From: a gamma proteobacterium symbiont of Ctena orbiculata
GTDB lineage: Bacteria > Pseudomonadota > Gammaproteobacteria > Chromatiales > Chromatiaceae
Assembly: GCA_003094535.1 (NCBI GenBank)
Contig: NATV01000086.1
Location: 1-38,133, forward strand
DNA: 38,133 nt
Reading direction: 5' to 3'
Both the position numbers and the translations under genes were made by a program. The stretch's first letter is position 1; the number at the start of each line of letters is the position of its first letter. This document shows, one piece after another, positions 15,838-22,973 of the stretch. Below the pieces are notes generated by a model. That model was not told where the DNA came from and did not search any database. It saw only the letters and a list, made by a program, of their open reading frames with translations.

Positions 15838-17001
15838 CTAAGTCTGCAGGTCCTCCAGGAGGGTGAAGATCTCCAGCAGCAACTGCTCCACGGCCTCATC
15901 GTATTCACCGAAACTGCCGCTGGCGCAGAGGGTAATGACCGTGTCCTTGCTTTCAACGAAGAGCATCTTTGTCTGATATCCGGGATCCTTGCCGCTGTGC
16001 GAGTAGACGGTTTCGCCACTCTGTTCGACCTTTCTGATATTGATCCCCAGGCCATAGCTCGAGGGCGGGGTGCCGAGCAGCGAGGGCTGCAGCATCTCTG
16101 CACGCATCGCGTCGTCGAGTATGAGATCGCTCTTCAACAGACCGCGAATGAATCGGGCCAGATCCCTGCTGTTGCTCTGGATACCCCCGTCCGCCAGGCC
16201 ATAGTGGCTGTACCAGGGATGGGAATCGTAGCGCTCGCCCTCGTCATCGAAGTAGCCGTGAACAAGCCCGGCCTGGCCGATCGCCTCGTCGCCTTGCAGG
16301 GTATGTCGCAGGCCAAGCGGATCGATGATGCGCTGGCGGATGGCATGCTGCACAGGCTGTCCGCTTACCGCCTCGATGATCAGAGCCGCGAGGATGTAGT
16401 TGGAGTTTGAATAGCTGTAGTCGCTGCCGGGTTCGAAGTGCAAAGGCCTGTCGAGAAAGTAGGGGAGGGCATCCGCCTGGGTCCACTGGCGATCGGGGCC
16501 CGAGACCAGGAAGAAGTCGTTGTCCCACTCGTCCCCATCGTTCTGAAAGTCGTAGATCCCCGTGGTGTGGTTGAGCAGCATGCGCACGCTCATCCCGGTG
16601 CTCGAGGGGATGCGCTCGGTGATCTCCCGGGGCAGCCAGCGGTTGATCGGTTCATCCAGGCCGAGCAGACCGTCTCCCGCCATCTGCACCAGGGTGGCGG
16701 CGAGCAGAGTCTTGCCGGTGCTGGCTACATAAAAGCGGTTATCCTGTTGTACCTTTTCTCCGCTGGTCAGGTCGGCAGCACCGGCAACCCCTGAGAAATC
16801 GATGTTGCGTCCCTCGATGGTGACCGATACCGCCGGCAGACCCCGCTCCACCGCCTCGTCGAGGACCGCCTGAAACTGCTCGTCAGGGGTGGCCTGCTGG
16901 ATGTTGGACGAGTTGCAACCGCTCAGCAGGGTGAGGCCGAGGCCTGTCATGCAGACGATTTGTGCGAGCTGTTTGGTGAGGTTCGGTAGTTGCTGAAACA
17001 T
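15838..17001 (-). CDS. lipoprotein serine hydrolase, class C beta-lactamase/PBP4* family
   Basis: A 387-residue member of the beta-lactamase-related (SxxK) hydrolases. The N-terminal signal ends in a lipobox LLSGC with C29 as the lipidation site. Catalytic motifs are S94-TG-K97, Y197-S-N199 and a late HSG-like triad in YSHSGKDPG. Members include D-aminopeptidases, esterases and PBP-like peptidoglycan hydrolases; substrate cannot be read from motifs. A GGGAGA site precedes the ATG. The next gene upstream on the same strand, 140 bases away, is an AraC-type membrane regulator that may control it. The absence of a beta-lactamase-type omega-loop context means a drug-resistance role should not be assumed. 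Confidence 0.88.
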   Translation of the reverse strand: MFQQLPNLTKQLAQIVCMTGLGLTLLSGCNSSNIQQATPDEQFQAVLDEAVERGLPAVSVTIEGRNIDFSGVAGAADLTSGEKVQQDNRFYVASTGKTLLAATLVQMAGDGLLGLDEPINRWLPREITERIPSSTGMSVRMLLNHTTGIYDFQNDGDEWDNDFFLVSGPDRQWTQADALPYFLDRPLHFEPGSDYSYSNSNYILAALIIEAVSGQPVQHAIRQRIIDPLGLRHTLQGDEAIGQAGLVHGYFDDEGERYDSHPWYSHYGLADGGIQSNSRDLARFIRGLLKSDLILDDAMRAEMLQPSLLGTPPSSYGLGINIRKVEQSGETVYSHSGKDPGYQTKMLFVESKDTVITLCASGSFGEYDEAVEQLLLEIFTLLEDLQT

Positions 17002-17140
17002 GGTAAATCTCCCATCTGTTGTGTCTTGAAAAGTGTTTTCGGACAGCAGCTGCTGTTGGGAGAAGTTTGTGGCAATCCGGGGTATGTTTCGTCCTGCCCT
17101 GTAAGGTTGGACTTATTTATTCTCTATCCGGATCAGTGAG

Positions 17141-18430
17141 TTATTCTTGAGTGCCAGGAATGTCGCCAGACCGTCGATATTGCGAGGGGGTCTGTCCGGT
17201 ATGCCGTTTGAAGGCGGTGTAGAAGGCGGATTTCGAGTTGAAACCGGCGTCGAGTGCGATGGCGAGGATATTGCCCCGTTCCTCCCTACCGGCCAGGGCG
17301 GATTTCGCCTCCTCCACCCGATAACGGTTGACGAAATCGAAAAAGTGTTGCCCGGCCCGTTCGTTGATCACCTGGGAGAGATAGTTGGAGGAGATCCTGA
17401 GCTGAGCGGCAAGTTGAGCGAGATTCAGCTTGCTGTCGAGATAGGGCTTCTCCTTGGCCATGTGGCTCTGCAGATCCGCGAACAGCAGGGAGCTTGTCTC
17501 GCCGTCCAGTGCCGATTTCTCGTACTTTCGCTTCTCCTGTTCTTGGGCCGGTTCGGTTTGGGGATCGCTGTCGGCGGGCTCAGCCCCGTTCGGTGCGGAT
17601 GCCTGATGCCGGTGATGGGAAAATATCTCGGGTTGCCGCAGACCCATGTACCCCATGATGTAAATTAAGACAACGATCATGGGGTAGTGAAACCCAGGCA
17701 TGCCATCATAGAGCTCGAGAATTCCTATCAGGATGATATCCAGGATGTAGAGCAGGTAGAGCAGCGCCAGTGCGATCAACAGATTTTTCAGCCAGGTGAG
17801 GCTGATGCGCTCTAGAAACGAAAACTCTTCCTGGATTTTGCGTTTATGGCGGATCAGTCTCCGGATGGCAATGAAGAGGTAGATCGCCATCTGCAGGATG
17901 GAGGTGATGCCGACGACAAAGCTGGAGACCTCCGCCCAGAGTTGGGCAGATTCCTGGACATCCGTATCCACATAGAGAAGGGCGATAAGCTGCTCCCGAT
18001 CCAATCCATAGAGTGGAGCAAGGAGCAGAAAGCCAAGTGCGAAGGGGAAGAAATGAAGCCACTGCTTACGGGTGAAACGATATCCATCCCTGTCGCTGAG
18101 GGCGCGTACATAGAGATAGGTCAGGGGACCGAAGAGGTAATCGATATTGATATCGAGCACAAGCAGCCAGGGAAGATGGATGAGGTAGCGGGAGTGTTCG
18201 AGAAACGCCAGTCCCAGGTCGAGGGTGAAGACCAGGGTCAACAGCGCCAGAAACCGATGGCCCGGCGCATCGCCATGCTTTGCGTTGAGCAGGACAAGGG
18301 TAAGAAAGAGCCCGTGTGCCGCGCCCAGTAACAGGATGATGGCATAGAGGTCGAGTACAGGTTCCATGGTTTGACTATCGTTATTTCCGCTTGCTTGTAT
18401 CTCGGTCGCTTCGACCGGGATGGCAATCAT
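17141..18430 (-). CDS. AraC-family regulator with N-terminal multi-pass membrane domain
   Basis: The N-terminal half (about residues 20-245) has seven or so hydrophobic helices (for example LDLYAIILLLGAAHGLFLTLVLL and LLIALALLYLLYILDIILIGIL), followed by a charged linker and a C-terminal AraC-type DNA-binding domain (about 315-415) with two helix-turn-helix units: KLNLAQLAAQLRISSNYLSQVIN and ILAIALDAGFNSKSAFYTAFKRHTGQTPSQYR. This layout suggests a membrane sensor that regulates transcription directly. The start is uncertain: ATG at 18430 has GGTGGAG upstream, a GTG at 18445 and an ATG at 18367 are alternatives. Its likely target is the adjacent serine hydrolase lipoprotein gene, by neighbourhood only. 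Confidence 0.87.
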   Translation of the reverse strand: MIAIPVEATEIQASGNNDSQTMEPVLDLYAIILLLGAAHGLFLTLVLLNAKHGDAPGHRFLALLTLVFTLDLGLAFLEHSRYLIHLPWLLVLDINIDYLFGPLTYLYVRALSDRDGYRFTRKQWLHFFPFALGFLLLAPLYGLDREQLIALLYVDTDVQESAQLWAEVSSFVVGITSILQMAIYLFIAIRRLIRHKRKIQEEFSFLERISLTWLKNLLIALALLYLLYILDIILIGILELYDGMPGFHYPMIVVLIYIMGYMGLRQPEIFSHHRHQASAPNGAEPADSDPQTEPAQEQEKRKYEKSALDGETSSLLFADLQSHMAKEKPYLDSKLNLAQLAAQLRISSNYLSQVINERAGQHFFDFVNRYRVEEAKSALAGREERGNILAIALDAGFNSKSAFYTAFKRHTGQTPSQYRRSGDIPGTQE

Positions 18431-18689
18431 AGCAATCAACTCCACCCGGCTGATATAGGATTGTCATGTCGATTGTTGGTCGATGAGGGTCTCTGTTTCT
18501 ACATTCTGTTACAGAGCAATACCTGTGGTAACAGGCAGAATGCCTTGAGCGTGCTAATGTAGAGTTGGCAGGATGTTTTAGGTAGTGATGTATGTTACCG
18601 CGACAGTTTCTTGCCGTATTGATGAAGCGTGCAATCAAGGATCGTGCAGTGATGAGCTGAGATGGGACTTTTCCGGAGTGAGGCGTTCA

Positions 18690-19412
18690 ATGCAGAGCAA
18701 TGCCGAGATAGGACCCGCCAGGGTCCTGCTGGTCGAGGATGATGTGGAGCTGGCTGAACTGGTGCAGGAGTATCTCCAGCGCTATGAGTTCGAAGTGAGC
18801 CTTGAGCATCGGGGCGATACGGCCCCGGACCGGGTGCGCCAGTCGAATCCCGATATCCTGGTGCTCGATCTCAATCTGCCCGGCCGGGACGGTCTCGATA
18901 TCTGCAGGGATCTGCGCATGGAGTTTCAGGGCCCGATCGTGATGTTCACCGCCAGGGACGAGGATGTGGATGAGATCGTCGGCCTCGAACTGGGCGCCGA
19001 CGACTATCTGACCAAGCCGGTGGAACCGAGGGTCCTGCTGGCCAGGCTTCGCTCCCTGCTGCGACGCTTTCGACAGACTGACAACAGCGCCCATGCGGAT
19101 GAGCAACTCCATTTCGGCGAACTGCGGATCGATGCCAGCGCACGGGCGGTCAAGATCGAAGAAGAGGAGGTGGTACTCTCCACCGGCGAGTTCGACCTGC
19201 TCTGGCTGTTGGCGACAAAGGCCGGCAAGGTGGTTGACCGGGACAGTGCGCTGAAGTCCCTGCGCGGCTTCGGTTACGACGGCCTCGACCGCTCGGTGGA
19301 TATCGGTATCTCCAGGCTGCGGCGCAAACTCGGCGACGACGCCAACCATCCCTACCGCATCAAGACCGTGCGCGGCCGGGGCTATCTGTTCGTGCCGGAT
19401 GCCTGGGACTGA
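18690..19412 (+). CDS. OmpR/PhoB-type response regulator (RstA-like)
   Basis: A 240-residue two-component response regulator. The receiver domain (residues 11-125) has acidic pocket D17 and D18, phospho-acceptor D60 (LVLDLNLPG), T87 and K109. A winged-helix domain (about 140-238) has LSTGEFDLLWLLA and the recognition segment RSVDIGISRLRRKLGDD, ending YRIKTVRGRGYLFV. It begins at the ATG at 18690 with GGAG/GAGG upstream; a longer in-frame ORF from 18585 would add an unrelated N-terminus. It is followed after 5 bases by its histidine kinase. The overall pair most resembles E. coli RstA/RstB, but the signal and regulon here are unknown. Confidence 0.93.
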   Translation: MQSNAEIGPARVLLVEDDVELAELVQEYLQRYEFEVSLEHRGDTAPDRVRQSNPDILVLDLNLPGRDGLDICRDLRMEFQGPIVMFTARDEDVDEIVGLELGADDYLTKPVEPRVLLARLRSLLRRFRQTDNSAHADEQLHFGELRIDASARAVKIEEEEVVLSTGEFDLLWLLATKAGKVVDRDSALKSLRGFGYDGLDRSVDIGISRLRRKLGDDANHPYRIKTVRGRGYLFVPDAWD

Positions 19413-19417
19413 TTGCC

Positions 19418-21019
19418 ATGGCGCGACTCTACATCACCCTGTATGGCGTCCTCTTCGTTACCATCGCGTTCTTTTTCGTCAGCCTGACCTGGTTTCCCGA
19501 TTTGGTTCTGCACGGCACCGTGAAACGCTACTATGAACGGGCCATGCTCGGTGCCTATGAGCTTGTGGAGAATCGTCTGCAGGGCAAACCGCCATCCAGC
19601 TGGGAGGGGGTGATCAGGGATCTGGAACCCCACTTTCACTATGGACTGGGACTCTACACCCTGAACCAGATCGATGTCTCCGAAAAACAGAAGCGCATTG
19701 TGCAGGCGGGAGAATTGATCTTCCAGGAAGAGGTGGAACAAACTCAGTTCTTCAGACGCGTATTCGACTCAGACCAGTATCTGATGATGGTGCTGGGCCC
19801 CAATCCGGAGCAGGAGGAGCGGGATCAGGTGGCGGGTATCGTCTACCTGATCGAGTCAAAGTTCCTGACCAGGGAACGCTCTGATTGGCCTATTGTGCTT
19901 CAGGAGTTGGATGAAATTTTCGATATGCCCTTGTCCTTATTCAACATCGATGATCCGGTGCTGCCCCAGGATCGAATGACCGACATCGAGGCGGGGAAGA
20001 CCGTTATCCTGGGACTGGAGGAGATGAATGAGACCTACTACAAACGCCTGGGAGATTCCGACCAGGTGTTCCGCGCCGGTCCCTTTCCGGTGCCTCCCCT
20101 GATACGCTACTTCAATCCTATACTCTATTTCCTGCTGGCGCTGTTGATCGCGGTGGCAGTCTATATCTGGGTGCGCCCGGTGTGGCGGGATCTCACCCGC
20201 ATCGATCGGGGCGTGCGCGAATTCGGCACCGGTGATCTGGATACCCGCCTGATGGTCCGGCGGCGCTCGGCCCTGAAACCTTTGGCGGATGCCTTCAACA
20301 CCATGGCGGATCGCCTGCAGCGCCTGATCCACTCCCATCGGGAGCTGACCGGCGCGGTCTCCCATGAACTGCGTACCCCGATTGCCCGGCTGCGCTTCCG
20401 GGTGGATATGTTGGAAGAGCCCCTGCACGAGGGTGACCGGGAGCGCCACATTCGAGCCATGCGCAAGGATATCCAGGAGCTGGAAGAGCTGGTCAGCGAA
20501 TCCTTAAGCTACTCCCGGCTCGACCGGGAGCGGCCCGACCTGGTGTTGGAGCCGGTCAATCTCAATGACTGGCTAAACGAGTTATTGATCGATCTGGAGG
20601 AGTCGCTGCCGACACAGCGCGTCGTCTGCGAATGCTCGACCGAATCGGTCGACAGGGTTGTGCATCTGGATAGCCGGTTGATGGGACGGGCGGTGAAGAA
20701 TCTGTTGCGAAACGCCCACCGCCATGCCACCTCAAAGATAGTGCTGCGTGGAGACTTTCGTGAAGGAGAGGCGAGCATTGTCGTGGAGGATGATGGATCG
20801 GGGATACCGGAACAGGAGAGGGAGAGAATATTCGAACCCTTCGCCCGCCTGGACAGCGCCCGCGATCGGGAGTCGGGGGGTGTCGGGCTTGGCCTGGCCA
20901 TCGTCAATCAGATCGCCCGTTGGCACGGCGGCAGGGTATGGATCGAGACCTCCGTATTGGGTGGCGCACGCTTCATTCTCGCCTGGCCTGAGCAAGCTTC
21001 TGGTACCGTCAAGCAATAG
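19418..21019 (+). CDS. sensor histidine kinase (RstB-like)
   Basis: A 533-residue membrane kinase. Membrane helix 1 is at about residues 5-25, a large periplasmic sensor region runs to about 228, and helix 2 is at about 232-250. A HAMP domain (about 251-305) leads to the HisKA dimerisation helix with phospho-acceptor H316 in AVSHELRTPIARLRFRVDM. The ATPase domain has the N box NLLRNAHRHA (about 428-437), DDGSGIPEQE, and GGVGLGLAIVNQIA. The HELRTPIARLRFR sequence resembles RstB. It starts 5 bases after the response regulator, in the same operon. No clue to the periplasmic signal is visible. Confidence 0.93.
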   Translation: MARLYITLYGVLFVTIAFFFVSLTWFPDLVLHGTVKRYYERAMLGAYELVENRLQGKPPSSWEGVIRDLEPHFHYGLGLYTLNQIDVSEKQKRIVQAGELIFQEEVEQTQFFRRVFDSDQYLMMVLGPNPEQEERDQVAGIVYLIESKFLTRERSDWPIVLQELDEIFDMPLSLFNIDDPVLPQDRMTDIEAGKTVILGLEEMNETYYKRLGDSDQVFRAGPFPVPPLIRYFNPILYFLLALLIAVAVYIWVRPVWRDLTRIDRGVREFGTGDLDTRLMVRRRSALKPLADAFNTMADRLQRLIHSHRELTGAVSHELRTPIARLRFRVDMLEEPLHEGDRERHIRAMRKDIQELEELVSESLSYSRLDRERPDLVLEPVNLNDWLNELLIDLEESLPTQRVVCECSTESVDRVVHLDSRLMGRAVKNLLRNAHRHATSKIVLRGDFREGEASIVVEDDGSGIPEQERERIFEPFARLDSARDRESGGVGLGLAIVNQIARWHGGRVWIETSVLGGARFILAWPEQASGTVKQ

Positions 21020-21490
21020 AAACACGACACTGGTGTATTGCGTCAAGGTCCCTTTCTGGATGACGGTAAGGTGTCTGCAGATTGCTTGCGCTAAAAGATT
21101 CGTATAGCAGCTATCCTACTTAATAAATCCAAACGAACCTGAAGTCTTTTGCGGACTATCGTTACATATCCGACCGAACTCACGTCAAGATAATCGCTTG
21201 ATTTAAAGCCTGTTCTAGGCCTTAATTAGAGTCTCGATCTTTTCATCCAAGACACGCACATCTACACGGATATCGAGTATTTTCAAGACATTTCAGATAA
21301 ATATCGCAAATGCTGGCAATAGGACAAGGGACGATGAAGGGAATATCATTCACATTAACTCTCCCTGTTAACACCTTGGGCGTCTTGTCCAGGTCAATCG
21401 AACCCCAACTCATGCTAGGCCGATTCTGCCTATCACACAATATGCCGCGTTTGCGTTATTAGTAATAGTAAAGATTCTGTCTAATGTAAT
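21020..21490. other. non-coding region before the cassette island
   Basis: About 470 bases follow the kinase gene. Base composition drifts to AT-rich toward the right. A 65-codon minus-strand frame at 21243-21440 has no recognisable content. I find no integrase gene, attI-like site of known type or tRNA here. The right edge is the core site at 21491. Confidence 0.45.
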
Positions 21491-21497
21491 GTTAAGT
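21491..21497 (+). other. integron-type core site (GTTRRRY), left end of cassette 1
   Basis: GTTAAGT matches the recombination core consensus GTTRRRY. Its reverse complement, ACTTAAC, is found exactly at the R'' position (21803-21809) of the attC fold after the next ORF. In integrated gene cassettes the first bases of a cassette and its own R'' must be complementary, so this marks the left edge of a cassette. Confidence 0.65.
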
Positions 21498-21564
21498 GCA
21501 AAAAAAACCCTTACAAAAAAGTGAAAAATCACGGGACACAAACCAAAAGGAATGCAGGGTAAAG

Positions 21565-21789
21565 ATGAAAACAAAGATCACGTTGTCCACAGTAATATTG
21601 CTTGGCGCTCTTTATTGCTTTTATTTTGCAGTAAAAGCTGCAGTTCTAATGATTGTCGGCCCTACCGATGTGGTTGCTACAGTAGGATTAGCCGGGGCTA
21701 GTTCATTCCAAATTTGGCAAATTTTATCCTTATTCGGTTTTATTGCAGGGCTTGGCCTTTTGGCCTTTCTAAGGAGCTACTGGAAATGA
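21565..21789 (+). CDS. small two-helix membrane protein, cassette-encoded
   Basis: A 74-residue protein of unknown function. Two hydrophobic segments (about residues 5-27 and 46-68) suggest a small inner-membrane protein with both ends on the same side. The ATG at 21565 gives a short basic N-terminus (MKTKITLS); an earlier in-frame ATG at 21496 would add a charged 23-residue stretch starting inside the core site and is less likely. Codon use is AT-rich, unlike the flanking genes. It sits alone between a core site at 21491 and an attC fold at 21803, that is, in the normal position of a gene in an integron cassette, with only 13 bases from stop to attC. Confidence 0.6.
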   Translation: MKTKITLSTVILLGALYCFYFAVKAAVLMIVGPTDVVATVGLAGASSFQIWQILSLFGFIAGLGLLAFLRSYWK

Positions 21790-21802
21790 AGAGCGTTGCA
21801 AC

Positions 21803-21868
21803 ACTTAACCAGGCCTTTCATCGGACGCAGTCGCTAACGCGCCTGCTCCGCTGAAGGCAACGTTAGCT
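21803..21868 (+). repeat. attC recombination site of cassette 1
   Basis: The 66-base segment begins with R'' ACTTAAC (21803-21809) and ends with GTTAGCT (21862-21868). The arms between fold imperfectly: AGGCCTTTCATCGGACGCAG on the left pairs with CTGCTCCGCTGAAGGC on the right, leaving a few unpaired single bases, with a terminal loop near GTCGCTAACGCG. Imperfect folding with unpaired bases and a 57-141-base length are hallmarks of attC sites. GTTAGCT departs from GTTRRRY at one position. Confidence 0.7.
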
Positions 21869-21882
21869 TCCATAAATAGAGA

Positions 21883-22257
21883 ATGCATATGGATTTAAAC
21901 AGCATGACTGATACAGAAATACTAAAAGTAGCCAATCCAATCATGGACAATCTGATGCATGCGTCCACAAATAATGACTTTGACAGTCATACAAGGGATT
22001 TTTCTGATCGAATAAAACAAAAGTTTACACATGAAGAATTTCAGAAATACCGTGAAGAATATCGAACGAATTGGGGTGATTTCACTGAACGTGATTTTGT
22101 CGGCTTAACGAAAAATGGAAATACAATCAATGTTTATTGGAAGCAAAAGTTTTCAGATACAGATGATGAGTTCCTGGCTGTATTAACTTTATCCAAGAAA
22201 AATGAGCAATATCTAGTTGAAAGAGCATTCGTGGATCTATGGCAACTGGAAAGCTAG
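21883..22257 (+). CDS. hypothetical soluble protein, cassette-encoded
   Basis: A 124-residue protein without signal peptide or membrane segments. Composition (many D, E, K, N, F, Y) and the layout of N-terminal helices followed by strands (GNTINVYWKQKF, FLAVLTLSK, QYLVERAFVDL) suggest an alpha+beta fold that could be NTF2/DUF3887-like, but I cannot assign it. It begins at ATG 21883 or 21889, 15-20 bases after the GTTAGCT core site, and ends 18 bases before the R''-like AGCTAAC at 22275. It is AT-rich and in the same orientation as its cassette neighbour. As in most chromosomal cassettes, function is unknown. Confidence 0.6.
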   Translation: MHMDLNSMTDTEILKVANPIMDNLMHASTNNDFDSHTRDFSDRIKQKFTHEEFQKYREEYRTNWGDFTERDFVGLTKNGNTINVYWKQKFSDTDDEFLAVLTLSKKNEQYLVERAFVDLWQLES

Positions 22258-22274
22258 CCAGGAGTTCCGGCTCC

Positions 22275-22330
22275 AGCTAACGTCACGCCGCCCTTTCGTC
22301 GCTTCGTGGCATAGGTCGACTGAACTTGGG
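22275..22330 (+). repeat. partial or decayed attC site of cassette 2
   Basis: AGCTAAC at 22275-22281 is the exact reverse complement of GTTAGCT at 21862-21868, the left core of the same cassette, which is the relation expected between a cassette start and its own R''. The following bases (GTCACGCC... GGCATAGGTCGAC) show only weak pairing and no clear right-hand GTTRRRY, so the right half looks lost or diverged. Confidence 0.5.
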
Positions 22331-22404
22331 AGTGAGCTACTAGAGAAAAGGATGAATATGAAATTCAAAGAAAAGTATGGAAATATGCAACTGTAATTGT
22401 TGTT

Positions 22405-22710
22405 TTGCTAGTCCTACTTAATCCGGAAATGGCTGAATTGGCCTTGTTTATCGATGCTGTCGGACTTGAAATGTTCCTTATGCTGTTAGAAGTACAGATA
22501 GTCGTAATGTTTAGTCTGTTTTTTAATAAAACAATTAAATCTGCATATATTTATGTAAAAAACCTTTTTTTGAAACTCTTGCCAATTCTTTCTTGGGAAA
22601 GTATTAAAGAAAACCCAGGTAACCTTATTCTGGTTGTACCAAGTCCGGCCATACTCATGCATGTGATGGTTGTTTCAACTTTGTTGGATATTGCCTTTTT
22701 TACGAAGTAA
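22405..22710 (+). CDS. small hydrophobic protein, possibly frameshifted at its start
   Basis: About 101 residues with hydrophobic segments near 10-45 (ALFIDAVGLEMFLMLLEVQIVVMFSLFF) and near the end (GNLILVVPSPAILMHVMVVSTLL). No family is recognised. The only in-frame start before the hydrophobic core is a TTG at 22405 without a good ribosome binding site. The frame is open back to 22336 and reads KVWKYATVIVVLL just before. A good start (AAAAGG then ATGAATATG at 22352-22360) lies in another frame that stops at 22394; a one-base change in the A-rich run 22367-22374 would join them. So this may be a recent frameshift or a sequence error. AT-rich and possibly a third cassette. Confidence 0.4.
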   Translation: MLVLLNPEMAELALFIDAVGLEMFLMLLEVQIVVMFSLFFNKTIKSAYIYVKNLFLKLLPILSWESIKENPGNLILVVPSPAILMHVMVVSTLLDIAFFTK

Positions 22711-22973
22711 ACCCGGTCGCAGAAAGGTATAAACGCGAAGCTGGGAAAAAGAATCATAAAAATACTGCTGGTATCAATGTCATGTATTGGGTGTGATTAA
22801 ACAATCAAGACAGCCATTCATACGGCAGGGCATAGATTAACAAGGGCTGGTTCGTCGGAAATCTTTTTAGGCTAGCTTTATTTGACAGCAAGATTCCACC
22901 TTGCACCAAGCATTTTGTTACACTCTTCCGTGCAAGATACCTAACTATACAAAGCACCATCAGGACGCATCGT

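Noticed and set aside
21243-21440. A 65-codon minus-strand frame in the gap after the histidine kinase
   Set aside because: No domain or start signal; AT-rich gap where such frames arise by chance.
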